Assembly (NCBI GenBank): GCA_019637615.1 | Contig: JAHBVJ010000004.1 | Span: forward strand, 62,001 to 126,000 | DNA from: Anaerolineae bacterium | GTDB lineage: Bacteria > Chloroflexota > Anaerolineae > Aggregatilineales > UBA2796 | Direction of reading: 5' to 3' | Length of the DNA stretch: 64,000 nt | Part shown: positions 44,425 to 52,843 of the stretch, piece after piece | Numbering within the stretch: the first letter of the stretch is position 1 | How the letters are laid out: the number at the start of each line of letters is the position of its first letter | Notes under the pieces: model-generated | Databases searched by the model: none | Seen by the model: only the letters and a program-made list of their open reading frames with translations | What the model was told of the DNA's origin: nothing | Position numbers and translations under genes: made by a program

Positions 44425-46002
44425 ATGGCACACACGGTCTTCATTCGCGGCATTCCCGATAATCCGAGCATTGTTGATGTACGGGTGTGGATGACTCCCG
44501 GCATGGATAGCAGCGTGCGCTTCCGCGCCAAGGTCAACACCACCGCCATCACTGACCAGATCGCGCCTGATGATCGTGGTACTGCCTTCATGGGGCAGGT
44601 CTATCGCTGGTTCCACCTCCTTTTCCCTGATGGGCGCGATGGCTGGGTGCGCGATGATCTGCTGGACATTCAAGGCGATTTCACCCCGTTCGGCTATGGC
44701 AATTATGCGCGCCGCACCTTCGCGTTTGTGGCTGCCCAGAGCGTCCCGTTAGCCAGCATCAAAACCCCGACGCCTATACCTGCGGGGACTCCCGTGATCG
44801 CACCGGATAATACGCCCGCGCCTATCGTGATCGTCGCGCCGAGCACTGGCACCATGCCCGCTACGGTGATGATCTGCACGGGCAGCGTCTTGGAAACTGT
44901 GCAGCCCGAAGTGCGCAAACTGCCCTCGGCGGCGGCGGACAGTGTCGGCAGCTTACCACCCAAAACTGCCGTCCAGATTTTCGGGGTCACGCCCACGGCT
45001 GATGCCGACGGGGTGCGCTGGGTACAGGTCGTTGGCGGCGGTCTGATTGGCTACGTGCGCTCCGACGTGTTGAACTACGCGCCCGAATGCGCGCAGCTTG
45101 GGTTGCCTAGCTCGGTTTCGCAGCCCGTCGTTCCCGTTGTGCCGCCCGTGCGCCAGCCGATCTGTACGGGTAAGGCGCGGCTGGACTTGCAGCCGAATAT
45201 CCGCAGCGCGCCGAGCTTCCAAGCCAGCAAGAAGGGGATGTTGCAACCCGGTGATCCGGTCAACATCTTCAGCGTCGTGCCCGGTCAGGATGGCGATGGC
45301 TTCCGTTGGGTCGAGATCACCTCACAGGCCATGTCCGGCTTCGTGCGTGAGGATCTACTGACCTATACGCCGGAATGCAACGTCCTCAGCCTGTTCACTA
45401 GCCAACCGTCGTCAGGCACCACGCAGCCGGTGCCCTTGAACACGGGCGGCAAGTTCGCGGCTCCTGTGCAGAAAGTCGTCATCACACAAGAGTTCGGCAC
45501 GGCGGGACATAAAGGCACCGATTTTGGACTGAAGGTCGGTTCAGCGGTAACGGCGTCCGGCGATGGGACAGCCTTTGTGATCCGTTGCCAGCGCTGCCGC
45601 GATGATGCGCCTAACTTCCTCAGTCAGGGCATCACGGATGCGGATGCCGCCAATTACAAGCGCAATCTGAACGATCCCGCGTGGGGCTACGGCTTCGGCA
45701 ACGCCGTCATGGTGCGTTATGTGTGGGAAGCCCTGCCGCCCGATATGCGTGCGGTCATGACACAGCGCGGTCTGACCAATGGTGCGGCCTACGTTATTCA
45801 TGGACATCTCAGCCGCATCGACGTGGGCAATGGACAGGCGGTGAGTAAAGGCACGCAGCTCGGTCTGAGCGGTAACACGGGCAATTCTTCTGGCCCGCAT
45901 CTGCATCTGGAACTACGCCTGAGCGCCGACGCCAAAGCAACCACTATCGAGGGCATCTTCGGCAAATTGGTGGAAAATCCGCGCTCGTTGTACAGCTTCT
46001 AG
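44425..46002 (+). CDS. SH3-repeat protein with a C-terminal M23 peptidase domain
   Basis: 525 residues. Three bacterial SH3-like repeats: about 8-80 (VRVWMTPGMDSSVRFRAKV...GWVRDDLL), 145-215 (GSVLETVQPEVRKLPSAAA...GYVRSDVL) and 245-315 (ARLDLQPNIRSAPSFQASK...GFVREDLL), the last two each with a Cys near both ends. A peptidase M23 (LytM) domain follows: EFGTAGHKGTDFGLKVG with zinc His and Asp, YVIHGHLSRIDVG, and SSGPHLHLELR with the HxH ligands. A 40-residue insert with two CxxC-like Cys (CQRCRDD) splits the domain. No signal peptide is seen at this start, which is odd for a wall enzyme. ATG 44425 follows a strong GGGGGGA site. Confidence 0.85.
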   Translation: MAHTVFIRGIPDNPSIVDVRVWMTPGMDSSVRFRAKVNTTAITDQIAPDDRGTAFMGQVYRWFHLLFPDGRDGWVRDDLLDIQGDFTPFGYGNYARRTFAFVAAQSVPLASIKTPTPIPAGTPVIAPDNTPAPIVIVAPSTGTMPATVMICTGSVLETVQPEVRKLPSAAADSVGSLPPKTAVQIFGVTPTADADGVRWVQVVGGGLIGYVRSDVLNYAPECAQLGLPSSVSQPVVPVVPPVRQPICTGKARLDLQPNIRSAPSFQASKKGMLQPGDPVNIFSVVPGQDGDGFRWVEITSQAMSGFVREDLLTYTPECNVLSLFTSQPSSGTTQPVPLNTGGKFAAPVQKVVITQEFGTAGHKGTDFGLKVGSAVTASGDGTAFVIRCQRCRDDAPNFLSQGITDADAANYKRNLNDPAWGYGFGNAVMVRYVWEALPPDMRAVMTQRGLTNGAAYVIHGHLSRIDVGNGQAVSKGTQLGLSGNTGNSSGPHLHLELRLSADAKATTIEGIFGKLVENPRSLYSF

Positions 46003-46018
46003 TTCTAGGCTAGTCATC

Positions 46019-46045
46019 GATAGGGGCAAACTGCCAGCCCCTATC
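46019..46045. terminator. Bidirectional hairpin between convergent genes
   Basis: GATAGGGGC and GCCCCTATC form a perfect nine-pair stem around AAACTGCCA, between stops at 46002 and 46055. Confidence 0.6.
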
Positions 46046-46054
46046 TCATTCGCG

Positions 46055-46810
46055 CTACTTGGGCGCGCGCTGGAATACGCTGTCGTCACCTTGCGCGGTC
46101 TGGGCACGGAAGGTCAACGCGCCAAATTGCGAGATCGTCACGGACAGCAGATAGGATAGCGGTTGGCGCATCGGGCGCACGATCTGTTGCCCTTCAATGG
46201 TCAATTCCCGACCTTCCAGCTTCCAAGTCGCTGTCACGCTAGTTTGCGCCGTCAACTTGCCCTGCGCGATGTTCAAGGTGCCGTTCACGCTGTGGTCATC
46301 CTTGAGTTCAAGCTCACCATAACCATGCGCGTTGGTCGCTCCATTGTAAAACTTGACCCGCCACTTATCGGGTACCCAAGCCTCGGTTTCAGGTAATTGA
46401 TCGCCCAAGTCTTGGAGCGGAATAGCTAGTGAGGTCAGTAAATTCAGCATCGCGTCATCCCAAGCCTGATCCGCGAAGCTGTAGCTAACCACCTCTTGCA
46501 CGCGGCTGGTCAACCATGTCGGGAGCGTGCCGGAATCCAAGACCACAGCGCGGATAGGCTTATCCGAGAGCAGCGCGATCTCGACCTGTTCCTGTTGCAG
46601 CGCCGTGTCCTCCGTGTTTGCGGAGACGATAGCAAGCACGACATCCGTACTGCGGATCGACTGATGCAGCATTTTCTGACGCTGCGCGACATCATCAATC
46701 ACCAACTGCATCATGCGCGGCGTCGCGTTATGCAGCATGAAGTCCATATATAGACGGTGAGTAGCAGCTTCGTCGGGCTTGCTATAACTGAGAAAGGCAA
46801 TCGGTGGCAT
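46055..46810 (-). CDS. TIR-like domain protein with a C-terminal beta-rich domain
   Basis: 251 residues. The first 115 match a TIR fold: PIAFLSYSKPDEAATHRLYMDFM is box 1, followed by a basic middle part, then SIRSTDVVLAIVSANTEDTALQQEQVEIALLSDKP, where the Glu in EQVEIAL aligns with the NADase Glu of bacterial TIRs. The rest (about 130-251) is beta-rich (RVKFYNGATNAHGYGELEL, GTLNIAQGKLTAQTSVTATWKLEGRELTIEG) and looks like a repeated antiparallel unit I cannot name. ATG 46810 has GGGAGA nine bases upstream. It is divergent from a kinase gene and may act in signalling or defence. Confidence 0.7.
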   Translation of the reverse strand: MPPIAFLSYSKPDEAATHRLYMDFMLHNATPRMMQLVIDDVAQRQKMLHQSIRSTDVVLAIVSANTEDTALQQEQVEIALLSDKPIRAVVLDSGTLPTWLTSRVQEVVSYSFADQAWDDAMLNLLTSLAIPLQDLGDQLPETEAWVPDKWRVKFYNGATNAHGYGELELKDDHSVNGTLNIAQGKLTAQTSVTATWKLEGRELTIEGQQIVRPMRQPLSYLLSVTISQFGALTFRAQTAQGDDSVFQRAPK

Positions 46811-46945
46811 TAATGAAATTCTCCCGAAATTTCTTCGATTAGAACGGAAATGAGATAGAAACGCTAGGGGAATCACCCCGAAATTCAGTATACTGGGTTA
46901 AATATTTGTCTGGATTCTGTCTCCAGTAAGTGGCGAGAACCAATT

Positions 46946-48391
46946 ATGGTAGCCGAACTTTCCAAAAAACTAGATTTTGCACAAGAAGTGCGATCAGACC
47001 GCTTATCGGGGCTGTGGAAATTGACCCTTGTTGGCGGGCTTGGCGTACTGTGGTTCACGATGCTGTTTGCGGTCGCGGGGCAGTCCGGCTTCGTTGACGT
47101 CATCGCACCAGTATTGCTCGTCATTGTGGGATGCATCGGCACACGCCAATTCTTACGCCGTCAGCAATATAAAGTAGCGGTCTGGTGCTATGTTGGTGGT
47201 CTGATGGCGGCGCTGAGTTTGCTGCTGGTCGGGAATCGCAATGCGGATATGCTGACCACAGGTCGCTACCTAGTGGCATTCATCTTTCCCCTGATCATTG
47301 TGATGGTTGGCTTACTGCTGCCCATCCGTGCGACCATGACTTCGCTCGTGATTTGTGTCGCCATCACGCTCATTGTTCCTTCTTTCAACCGTCCCAGTTT
47401 CGAAATCACCACGGCGCAAATCTTTGCCGTGTTTCTCACCTGTGTGGCTGCTGCCATCGCCGCGCAAATGTCCGGTGAATTGTACGGCATCGCAGAGTGG
47501 GCGCTGGAAAGCTACCGTAAAGAACGCGAAATTAAGAACCAGCTTTTTGATAGCCAGCAAGAAGTTCAACGCAGCTATATGCGTCAGAAAGCACTCACCG
47601 ACCAACTGCAATCTACGAACCGTGAGCTAGAAGATGCACGCGCCGCTGCTTTGGAAGCCAAGAATTTCCGTGGTCAGTTCCTCGCTAACATGAGCCACGA
47701 ATTACGCACACCGCTGAACGCTATCATCGGCTTCAGCGAAACCATGTTGAACTTCCCGATGATGTACGACAACGTGGGGTTGCCGACGGCCTACCAGACC
47801 GATATGACGCAGATTTACAACAGCGGCAAGCATCTCTTGCAACTAATCAATGACATTCTTGACTTGTCCAAGGTCGATGCTGGCAAGCTCGATCTGGAAG
47901 TCGAGGAAGTCGATCTGGACAGTATCTTCAAAAGCGTCCTCTCGACCGCGCAAGGCTTGGTGGGCGAAAAAGCCATCAAACTGAAACGCAGCACGCCAAC
48001 AGTACTCCCGCATGTGTGCGGTGACTCCCTCCGCCTACGTCAAGTGATCCTGAACCTGATGAGCAACGCCGCCAAATTCACGGATAGTGGTTCGATCACG
48101 CTGGGGGCGCGTGATGACGGCAACAATGAAGTGACCGTATGGATCGCGGACACAGGCATCGGCATCGCCCCGCAGGACATGGAGACCATCTTCGAGGAAT
48201 TTCGTCAAGGCGCGAGTGGTCGCCGTAAGGGGCGTGCAGGGTCGGGATTAGGGTTAGCCATTTCCAAGCAACTACTCAAACTGATGGGTGGGCGCATCTG
48301 GGTGGAAAGTAAACTGGGGCAAGGCAGCATCTTCTACTTCACCGTACCTCTCTGGGTGCCCGAACCAGTTGCTGAACACAGCCAATCGTAA
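46946..48391 (+). CDS. Membrane-bound sensor histidine kinase
   Basis: 481 residues. About six transmembrane helices between 25 and 175 form an integral-membrane sensor with small loops. A coiled-coil (about 190-240, KEREIKNQLFDSQQEVQRSYM) leads to HisKA with His251 in NMSHELRTPLNAIIGFSE, and to an ATPase domain with LRQVILNLMSNAAKFTDSG, IADTGIGIAPQDMETIFEEF and GSGLGLAISKQLL. All catalytic boxes are present. Two receiver genes follow within 800 bases, so it is the likely phosphodonor. The input signal is unknown; a membrane-state or small-ligand sensor is plausible. Confidence 0.93.
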   Translation: MVAELSKKLDFAQEVRSDRLSGLWKLTLVGGLGVLWFTMLFAVAGQSGFVDVIAPVLLVIVGCIGTRQFLRRQQYKVAVWCYVGGLMAALSLLLVGNRNADMLTTGRYLVAFIFPLIIVMVGLLLPIRATMTSLVICVAITLIVPSFNRPSFEITTAQIFAVFLTCVAAAIAAQMSGELYGIAEWALESYRKEREIKNQLFDSQQEVQRSYMRQKALTDQLQSTNRELEDARAAALEAKNFRGQFLANMSHELRTPLNAIIGFSETMLNFPMMYDNVGLPTAYQTDMTQIYNSGKHLLQLINDILDLSKVDAGKLDLEVEEVDLDSIFKSVLSTAQGLVGEKAIKLKRSTPTVLPHVCGDSLRLRQVILNLMSNAAKFTDSGSITLGARDDGNNEVTVWIADTGIGIAPQDMETIFEEFRQGASGRRKGRAGSGLGLAISKQLLKLMGGRIWVESKLGQGSIFYFTVPLWVPEPVAEHSQS

Positions 48392-48455
48392 GGACAATCG
48401 CCGAAGGATAGTCATCTCCATTTTCGGTCGATGAGGATTGATTCAGAAGGTAGTT

Positions 48456-49127
48456 ATGCGGATCGCCTACGTAGAAGATAATCCCACCAATTTTTCGCTG
48501 GTAGAGCGCGTGGCTCGTATGGCACAACACACCGTCGTGTCCTACACAGAGGGGGAAATCGCGTTAGCTGCCCTGAAAAGTGAAGTCTTTGACTTGATTT
48601 TGATGGATGTCGAGCTTGCGGGCGAAATGAATGGGCTTGATCTCGTGCGCATGTTACGGAAAGATGGTTTGCAAACACCCATTGTCGCGGTTACGGCCTA
48701 TGCCATGTTGGGTGACCGTGAAAAGTGCATTGAGGCTGGTTGCAATGAATATCTGCCCAAGCCGCTGCCCATCGTTGACCTTGTCAATACATTCGCTAAG
48801 TACACGGAACTGCTGAAGAATGCGGCGTCTAAGTCTTCGCCCGCCTCACCAGCACCCGTTCCAGAGCCTGCCACACCACTGCCAACACCGCCACCAGCCG
48901 CCGTTCCTCCGGCAGTACCAGTATCTAATGTGCATGCAACGCCTACCGTGACGCCTTCCAAGCCAGAACTTGTCACACCGCCCGCTGCACCATCTGTGAG
49001 CACGTCCGCCGAGCCTGTGCCGCCCGCGCCTGCTATCAAGCCAGCGCCGACGCCATCAGTGCCGCCGCGTGCCAACACGAAGCCATTCACTTTGAAAACA
49101 GACAATGTTGTGGATAATAAGTCCTAA
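48456..49127 (+). CDS. Response regulator: receiver plus long Pro-rich tail
   Basis: 223 residues. Receiver domain (1-120): acidic residues 7-8, phospho-acceptor Asp51 in LILMDVELAGEMNG, Thr and Lys (YLPKPLP). After it comes a tail of about 100 residues very rich in Pro, Ala, Thr and Ser (PEPATPLPTPPPAAVPPAVP and similar) ending in a basic KPFTLKTDNVVDNKS. No DNA-binding or enzyme output exists. Such tails tend to be disordered or to bind polyproline-recognising partners. GAAGG lies six bases before ATG 48456. It follows the kinase and precedes a second receiver. Confidence 0.88.
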   Translation: MRIAYVEDNPTNFSLVERVARMAQHTVVSYTEGEIALAALKSEVFDLILMDVELAGEMNGLDLVRMLRKDGLQTPIVAVTAYAMLGDREKCIEAGCNEYLPKPLPIVDLVNTFAKYTELLKNAASKSSPASPAPVPEPATPLPTPPPAAVPPAVPVSNVHATPTVTPSKPELVTPPAAPSVSTSAEPVPPAPAIKPAPTPSVPPRANTKPFTLKTDNVVDNKS

Positions 49128-49170
49128 GCAACTTAGATTATCGCTCGTTATATAGAGATTCTTGTTAGTA

Positions 49171-49641
49171 ATGACGGATGAACTAATGCGTACACTAGTT
49201 GTTGATGATGAGTTTGCTAACCGCGATTTTATCGTCCGCTTGTTTCAAACAGCGCATTTAGATGTGTACGGAGCCGAAACGGGGTCTGAGGGTCTCGAAA
49301 TTGCGCGTAAGTTCACTGCCTTGCATTTTGCCCTCATTGATCACGATCTCCCTGACTTCAAAGGCATCGATGTGATTCGCCAGTTACGAGCGATGCATCC
49401 ACAAGCGATTCTGGTGATGGCGACGGTACACGATCACCGCGAGGTGGTCGATCAGGCTTTCGAGGCGGGCGCGGATATTTTCCTCGTGAAACCGCACGGC
49501 TTTATGGAATTGTATCGGCGCGTGCTTGATCGCCAACCTGATGGTGCTAATCTGCGCCGCTTGATCATCGATCAGTATGGCCCGCGACCATATCGAGGCC
49601 CCAAGCGGAATACTCAGACGGTAGCGGCTGTAAATCGTTGA
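49171..49641 (+). CDS. Single-domain response regulator
   Basis: 156 residues. Receiver domain with acidic pair (VVDDEF, 11-13), likely phospho-acceptor Asp57 in FALIDHDLPDFKG, and Lys in IFLVKPHGF. The Thr/Ser switch position reads VMATVHDHREV. A 35-residue basic tail (DQYGPRPYRGPKRN) follows. With the kinase at 46946 and the receiver at 48456 it forms a likely three-gene phosphorelay unit; nearby M23 and TIR genes could be targets but nothing proves it. ATG 49186 is an alternative start. Confidence 0.85.
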   Translation: MTDELMRTLVVDDEFANRDFIVRLFQTAHLDVYGAETGSEGLEIARKFTALHFALIDHDLPDFKGIDVIRQLRAMHPQAILVMATVHDHREVVDQAFEAGADIFLVKPHGFMELYRRVLDRQPDGANLRRLIIDQYGPRPYRGPKRNTQTVAAVNR

Positions 49642-49930
49642 CCGATCTCATCGAAGCAACGACCAAACGATTTTGCTACGGTCTGGTAGCGCTACCCTAA
49701 ATTGCGAAGGCTTGGTCACTGCTGATTCACCCGACTAAGCGCTGTCAATGCCTCGACATCACAACAATAATCGGCAAAAATTGTTTATTCCTGTAAAATC
49801 CCTACTGAAGTATTACGTAAGATATATACAAGATATAAAAATTCAGCGGTTTTGTGCGTCCACACATGGCGTTGGATAATATGTTTTGTATAATAGGAGT
49901 GGATTAGTGTATTCAGAAAGGATAGCCTTT

Positions 49931-50299
49931 ATGCGTAAACGTCTGGTTGTCTTGATGGCGTTGGCATTGATTGTAGCCTCCGTGTTCATGTTCATCGGCT
50001 TGCCGACGAGTAACTTGGGATGGACGAGTGTCAGCGCTCAATATACGGCAGCCTGTGCCTCTACCTATCAGGCGCGTTATCCGGGTGTAGCTAATTTGTA
50101 CGCCGATAAAGCATTGACGCAGTTCTCCGTTCAGTTGGCGAGTGGTGTTGCCACTAAGCTGCTGATTTGCGATGACACGTTCACTGAGCAGCCGGGGCCA
50201 TTGGTCTACCTCAAAGTGCAATTCTCTGGTGAAATCTATTACACTTCCGCTGCGGGTGTTGGTATTGTTCCGCGCGAATTCAGCGACGATCAACCGTAA
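49931..50299 (+). CDS. Small secreted protein, unknown
   Basis: 122 residues. A signal peptide (RKRLVVLMALALIVASVFMFIG) is followed by a short mature domain with two Cys (AACASTYQARYPG and LLICDDTFTEQ) that could form one disulfide. The pattern of short beta strands (VYLKVQFSGEIYYTSAAGVGIV) suggests an SH3-like or cystine-stabilised beta fold. No family recognised. AAAGGA lies eight bases before ATG 49931. Confidence 0.65.
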   Translation: MRKRLVVLMALALIVASVFMFIGLPTSNLGWTSVSAQYTAACASTYQARYPGVANLYADKALTQFSVQLASGVATKLLICDDTFTEQPGPLVYLKVQFSGEIYYTSAAGVGIVPREFSDDQP

Positions 50300-50341
50300 A
50301 CAACCAGCGGTCATCGCAGCCCATACACTGTTGAACTCAAT

Positions 50342-50369
50342 CAGGCCGAGCAATCGGCCTGTATTATTT
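50342..50369. terminator. Terminator between convergent genes
   Basis: CAGGCCGA-GCAA-TCGGCCTG, an eight-pair stem followed by TATTATTT on the + strand, between stops at 50299 and 50374. Confidence 0.65.
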
Positions 50370-50373
50370 CCCC

Positions 50374-51612
50374 TCAGTCCGCGAAGACGCGTACAGGAAG
50401 CCGTGTTCCGGCTGGAACGTCGGTCATGCCCTCAGGAATGATCAGCAGCCCATCGGCGGCAACCAGTGACGAGAGCGCCCCTGAGCTTTGTGTGCCTGTG
50501 CTGTGTGCCAGCAAATTACCATCTTTCCGCTCCAATGTCACGCGCATATACGTCCGACGCCCATCGCTGCGGATCGCTTCGGCAAGTTCGGCGTTGTCCG
50601 TGCGTGGCTGGTGGTTCTTGCCCGCCAATTTGAGAATGGCAGCTTGAGCGAACACGTCAAACGAGACCATCGCGCTGACAGGATTACCGGGCAGCCCCAA
50701 GAATGGGATACCTTGCACCTGTCCAAAGGCTAGTGGCTTACCCGGACGCATATTGACTTTCCAGAAGCCCAGACTGCCCATCGACTCAATGACGCTTTTT
50801 ACCACATCAAATGCGCCGACAGAGACACCTGCTGTACTTAGAATCAAATCGGCGTGTAGATCAACCGCTTGCTGCAACTTGCCGCGTACATCGGCATCGG
50901 TGTCGCGGGCAATGCCGAGAAATACCGCGTTAGCACCAAGTCCCTTCACCAAGGCGGTGATGGTATAGCCGTTCATATCACGGATTTTGCCCGGTTCTAA
51001 GGCTTGGTCAGCGGTGAGCAGTTCGTCGCCAGTCGATAAAACGGCGACCAATGGGAGGCGGATCACATCTACGTGCGTAAAGCCTAACCCTGCCAGCACA
51101 CCAAGATCGGCTGCACGCAATACGCGCCCCGCGTGGAGAATTACCGCGCCAGCGTGTATATCTTCGCCTACTGGACGAACGTAATCGCCAACTTGGACGC
51201 CTTGGAGGATACTGATATGCGATGGCGGATCGGCTGGACGGTTGTCGCTGCGGAAGGCGGCATCCGTGGTTTGTTCGACGGGAACGACAGCATCAGCGCC
51301 TGCTGGCATCATCGCACCGGTCATGATGCGCGCGGCCCGTCCGGTGCCGACAGCGACCGTAGGCGCAATTCCAGCGGGTATATCGCCAACCACCGTCAAG
51401 CTAATCGGTGTGTTGCCAGAAGCGGCAGCGACATCGGCAGCGCGCACGGCGTAGCCATCCATGCTGCTGTTCGGGAAGGGTGGGAGATTATGAGTAGAAA
51501 TCACATCTTGGGCTAACACCCGCCCTAATCCATCTGCAATTGAAATGGATTCGGCGCTTAGACGCTGAAAGGCGGTCAGGACATTGGTTAAGGCTTGATC
51601 AACACTAAGCAT
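50374..51612 (-). CDS. moeA: Molybdopterin molybdenumtransferase
   Basis: 412 residues. Inserts molybdate into adenylylated molybdopterin. Signatures: NLPPFPNSSMDGYAVRA, RIMTGAMMPAGADAVVPVE, LSTAGVSVGAFDVVKSVIESMG (molybdopterin-binding domain) and FWKVNMRPGKPLAFG with GLPGNPVSAMVSFDVF. A C-terminal domain IV completes it. No other mo- genes are adjacent, and no molybdoenzyme is seen in the window. No Moco-riboswitch pattern was recognised upstream. Confidence 0.95.
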   Translation of the reverse strand: MLSVDQALTNVLTAFQRLSAESISIADGLGRVLAQDVISTHNLPPFPNSSMDGYAVRAADVAAASGNTPISLTVVGDIPAGIAPTVAVGTGRAARIMTGAMMPAGADAVVPVEQTTDAAFRSDNRPADPPSHISILQGVQVGDYVRPVGEDIHAGAVILHAGRVLRAADLGVLAGLGFTHVDVIRLPLVAVLSTGDELLTADQALEPGKIRDMNGYTITALVKGLGANAVFLGIARDTDADVRGKLQQAVDLHADLILSTAGVSVGAFDVVKSVIESMGSLGFWKVNMRPGKPLAFGQVQGIPFLGLPGNPVSAMVSFDVFAQAAILKLAGKNHQPRTDNAELAEAIRSDGRRTYMRVTLERKDGNLLAHSTGTQSSGALSSLVAADGLLIIPEGMTDVPAGTRLPVRVFAD

Positions 51613-51790
51613 AGGCTTTCACATTCGCCTTTATCACAGGGATCACAATTACCAATAAGGATAACGCACGGATAGCCGCGTGCCGAACCTTTACGGCATC
51701 TTTAGGGTACGCTAACAAAGAGGGTGTGCAGAGATGCGGTATCATGGTGACAATTCTGATTAGCAATTCATCTGCGAACGACAAACACCT

Positions 51791-52777
51791 ATGACTGATT
51801 CTCAAGTCCCGTCAGCTCCTCAGCCACCTGTACCCCAATTTCGAATGCGAGGTGCGCTGTGGTTGTATTTCCTCATCACGGTTGCCAGTTTCGCGCTGAT
51901 TCTGCTGCTGGTGACGAACGTAGAAACGCCGCTGCTGCGCATGTTAGCTGCTCTATTCATGGTCGGCGGCTTCTCGATCTGCGCGATGATTATCACGGGC
52001 ACACGCCCTGAGCAATTCATCGGACGGCGACCCCGCTTATTTCAGCTCGGCCTTGGGCTAATCATCGGCGTCGCGCTGTGGCTGCCAGCATGGTGGTTGA
52101 TCATCGTGCCGTACACGACACTCAACACGCTGATCGGGGCGTTGCCGCTATCGGGGCTAACCTCCAGCGCTGATCGGATCGCGCTGCTGATCCAGTTTGG
52201 CATCGTTGTCCCGCTCCTGCACAGCTTCCTGTTCCTCGGCATCATTTATCGCGCCGCTGTTGGTTGGAAGCAGCTTACCGGGGTGTTGATCGTCGCCACG
52301 TTATATGGCCTGTTTTCTCTGTTCAGCGCGGAATTTGGCTTCAGCGGGATCGTCGCCTATTTCGTGATCGGGTTCGTCGCCGCGCTGAGTGTGTATTTCA
52401 CGCAATCGATGTGGGTAGGCGCGATGGTACTGGTCGGTTTTAGCATAGTTCGTCCGCTGATCGGTCAGGCAGAGCTTGGCGCTAAATTGCAAACCTTCCT
52501 ATTCCCGGTTGAATTGACGCCGGATGCCGCTTTGTTCGGCGGACGCTTCCTGCTGCTCGTGTTGATCGGTACGTTCATCGCGTTCCTGTGCTTACAAGGG
52601 CTGCGCCTGTCGGTGGAAAAAGATGCTGAACCGGTTCCCTTCCCCGCCAGCAAACCGGGACGGTGGTGGTGGATTCCACTGCTGCTCGTCTTGATCCTCG
52701 TGATCATCATCGGCTGGGGCGAGATTGGGCTGCGCCTTGGAACTCCATCATTTTCGAATGGTCTGATCACGCCATAG
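51791..52777 (+). CDS. CPBP-like membrane protein without the catalytic motif
   Basis: 328 residues, about eight transmembrane helices. The overall shape (VPLLHSFLFLGIIYRAAVGWKQLTGVLIVATLYGLFSLFSAEFGFSGIVAYFVIGFVAALSVYFTQSMWVGAMVLVGF) follows the CPBP/Rce1 intramembrane protease family. The family's EExxxR motif, normally PLxEExxFRG, reads PLLHSFLFLGIIYR, so both Glu are lost, and the downstream HxxxN/B is also unclear. Proteolysis is thus unlikely and family membership itself is tentative. A cytosolic or extracytoplasmic basic linker precedes the last helix. Confidence 0.5.
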   Translation: MTDSQVPSAPQPPVPQFRMRGALWLYFLITVASFALILLLVTNVETPLLRMLAALFMVGGFSICAMIITGTRPEQFIGRRPRLFQLGLGLIIGVALWLPAWWLIIVPYTTLNTLIGALPLSGLTSSADRIALLIQFGIVVPLLHSFLFLGIIYRAAVGWKQLTGVLIVATLYGLFSLFSAEFGFSGIVAYFVIGFVAALSVYFTQSMWVGAMVLVGFSIVRPLIGQAELGAKLQTFLFPVELTPDAALFGGRFLLLVLIGTFIAFLCLQGLRLSVEKDAEPVPFPASKPGRWWWIPLLLVLILVIIIGWGEIGLRLGTPSFSNGLITP

Positions 52778-52792
52778 CTTGAGATGAAGGGT

Positions 52793-52822
52793 GGCGGAGT
52801 GAGCCGATGTTCTCACCCCGCC
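52793..52822. terminator. Imperfect hairpin between convergent genes
   Basis: GGCGGAGTGAG and CTCACCCCGCC pair over 11 positions with one A-C mismatch, between stops at 52777 and 52844. No T-run. Confidence 0.4.
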
Positions 52823-52843
52823 GATTTCACAGGGACAAGTTGG

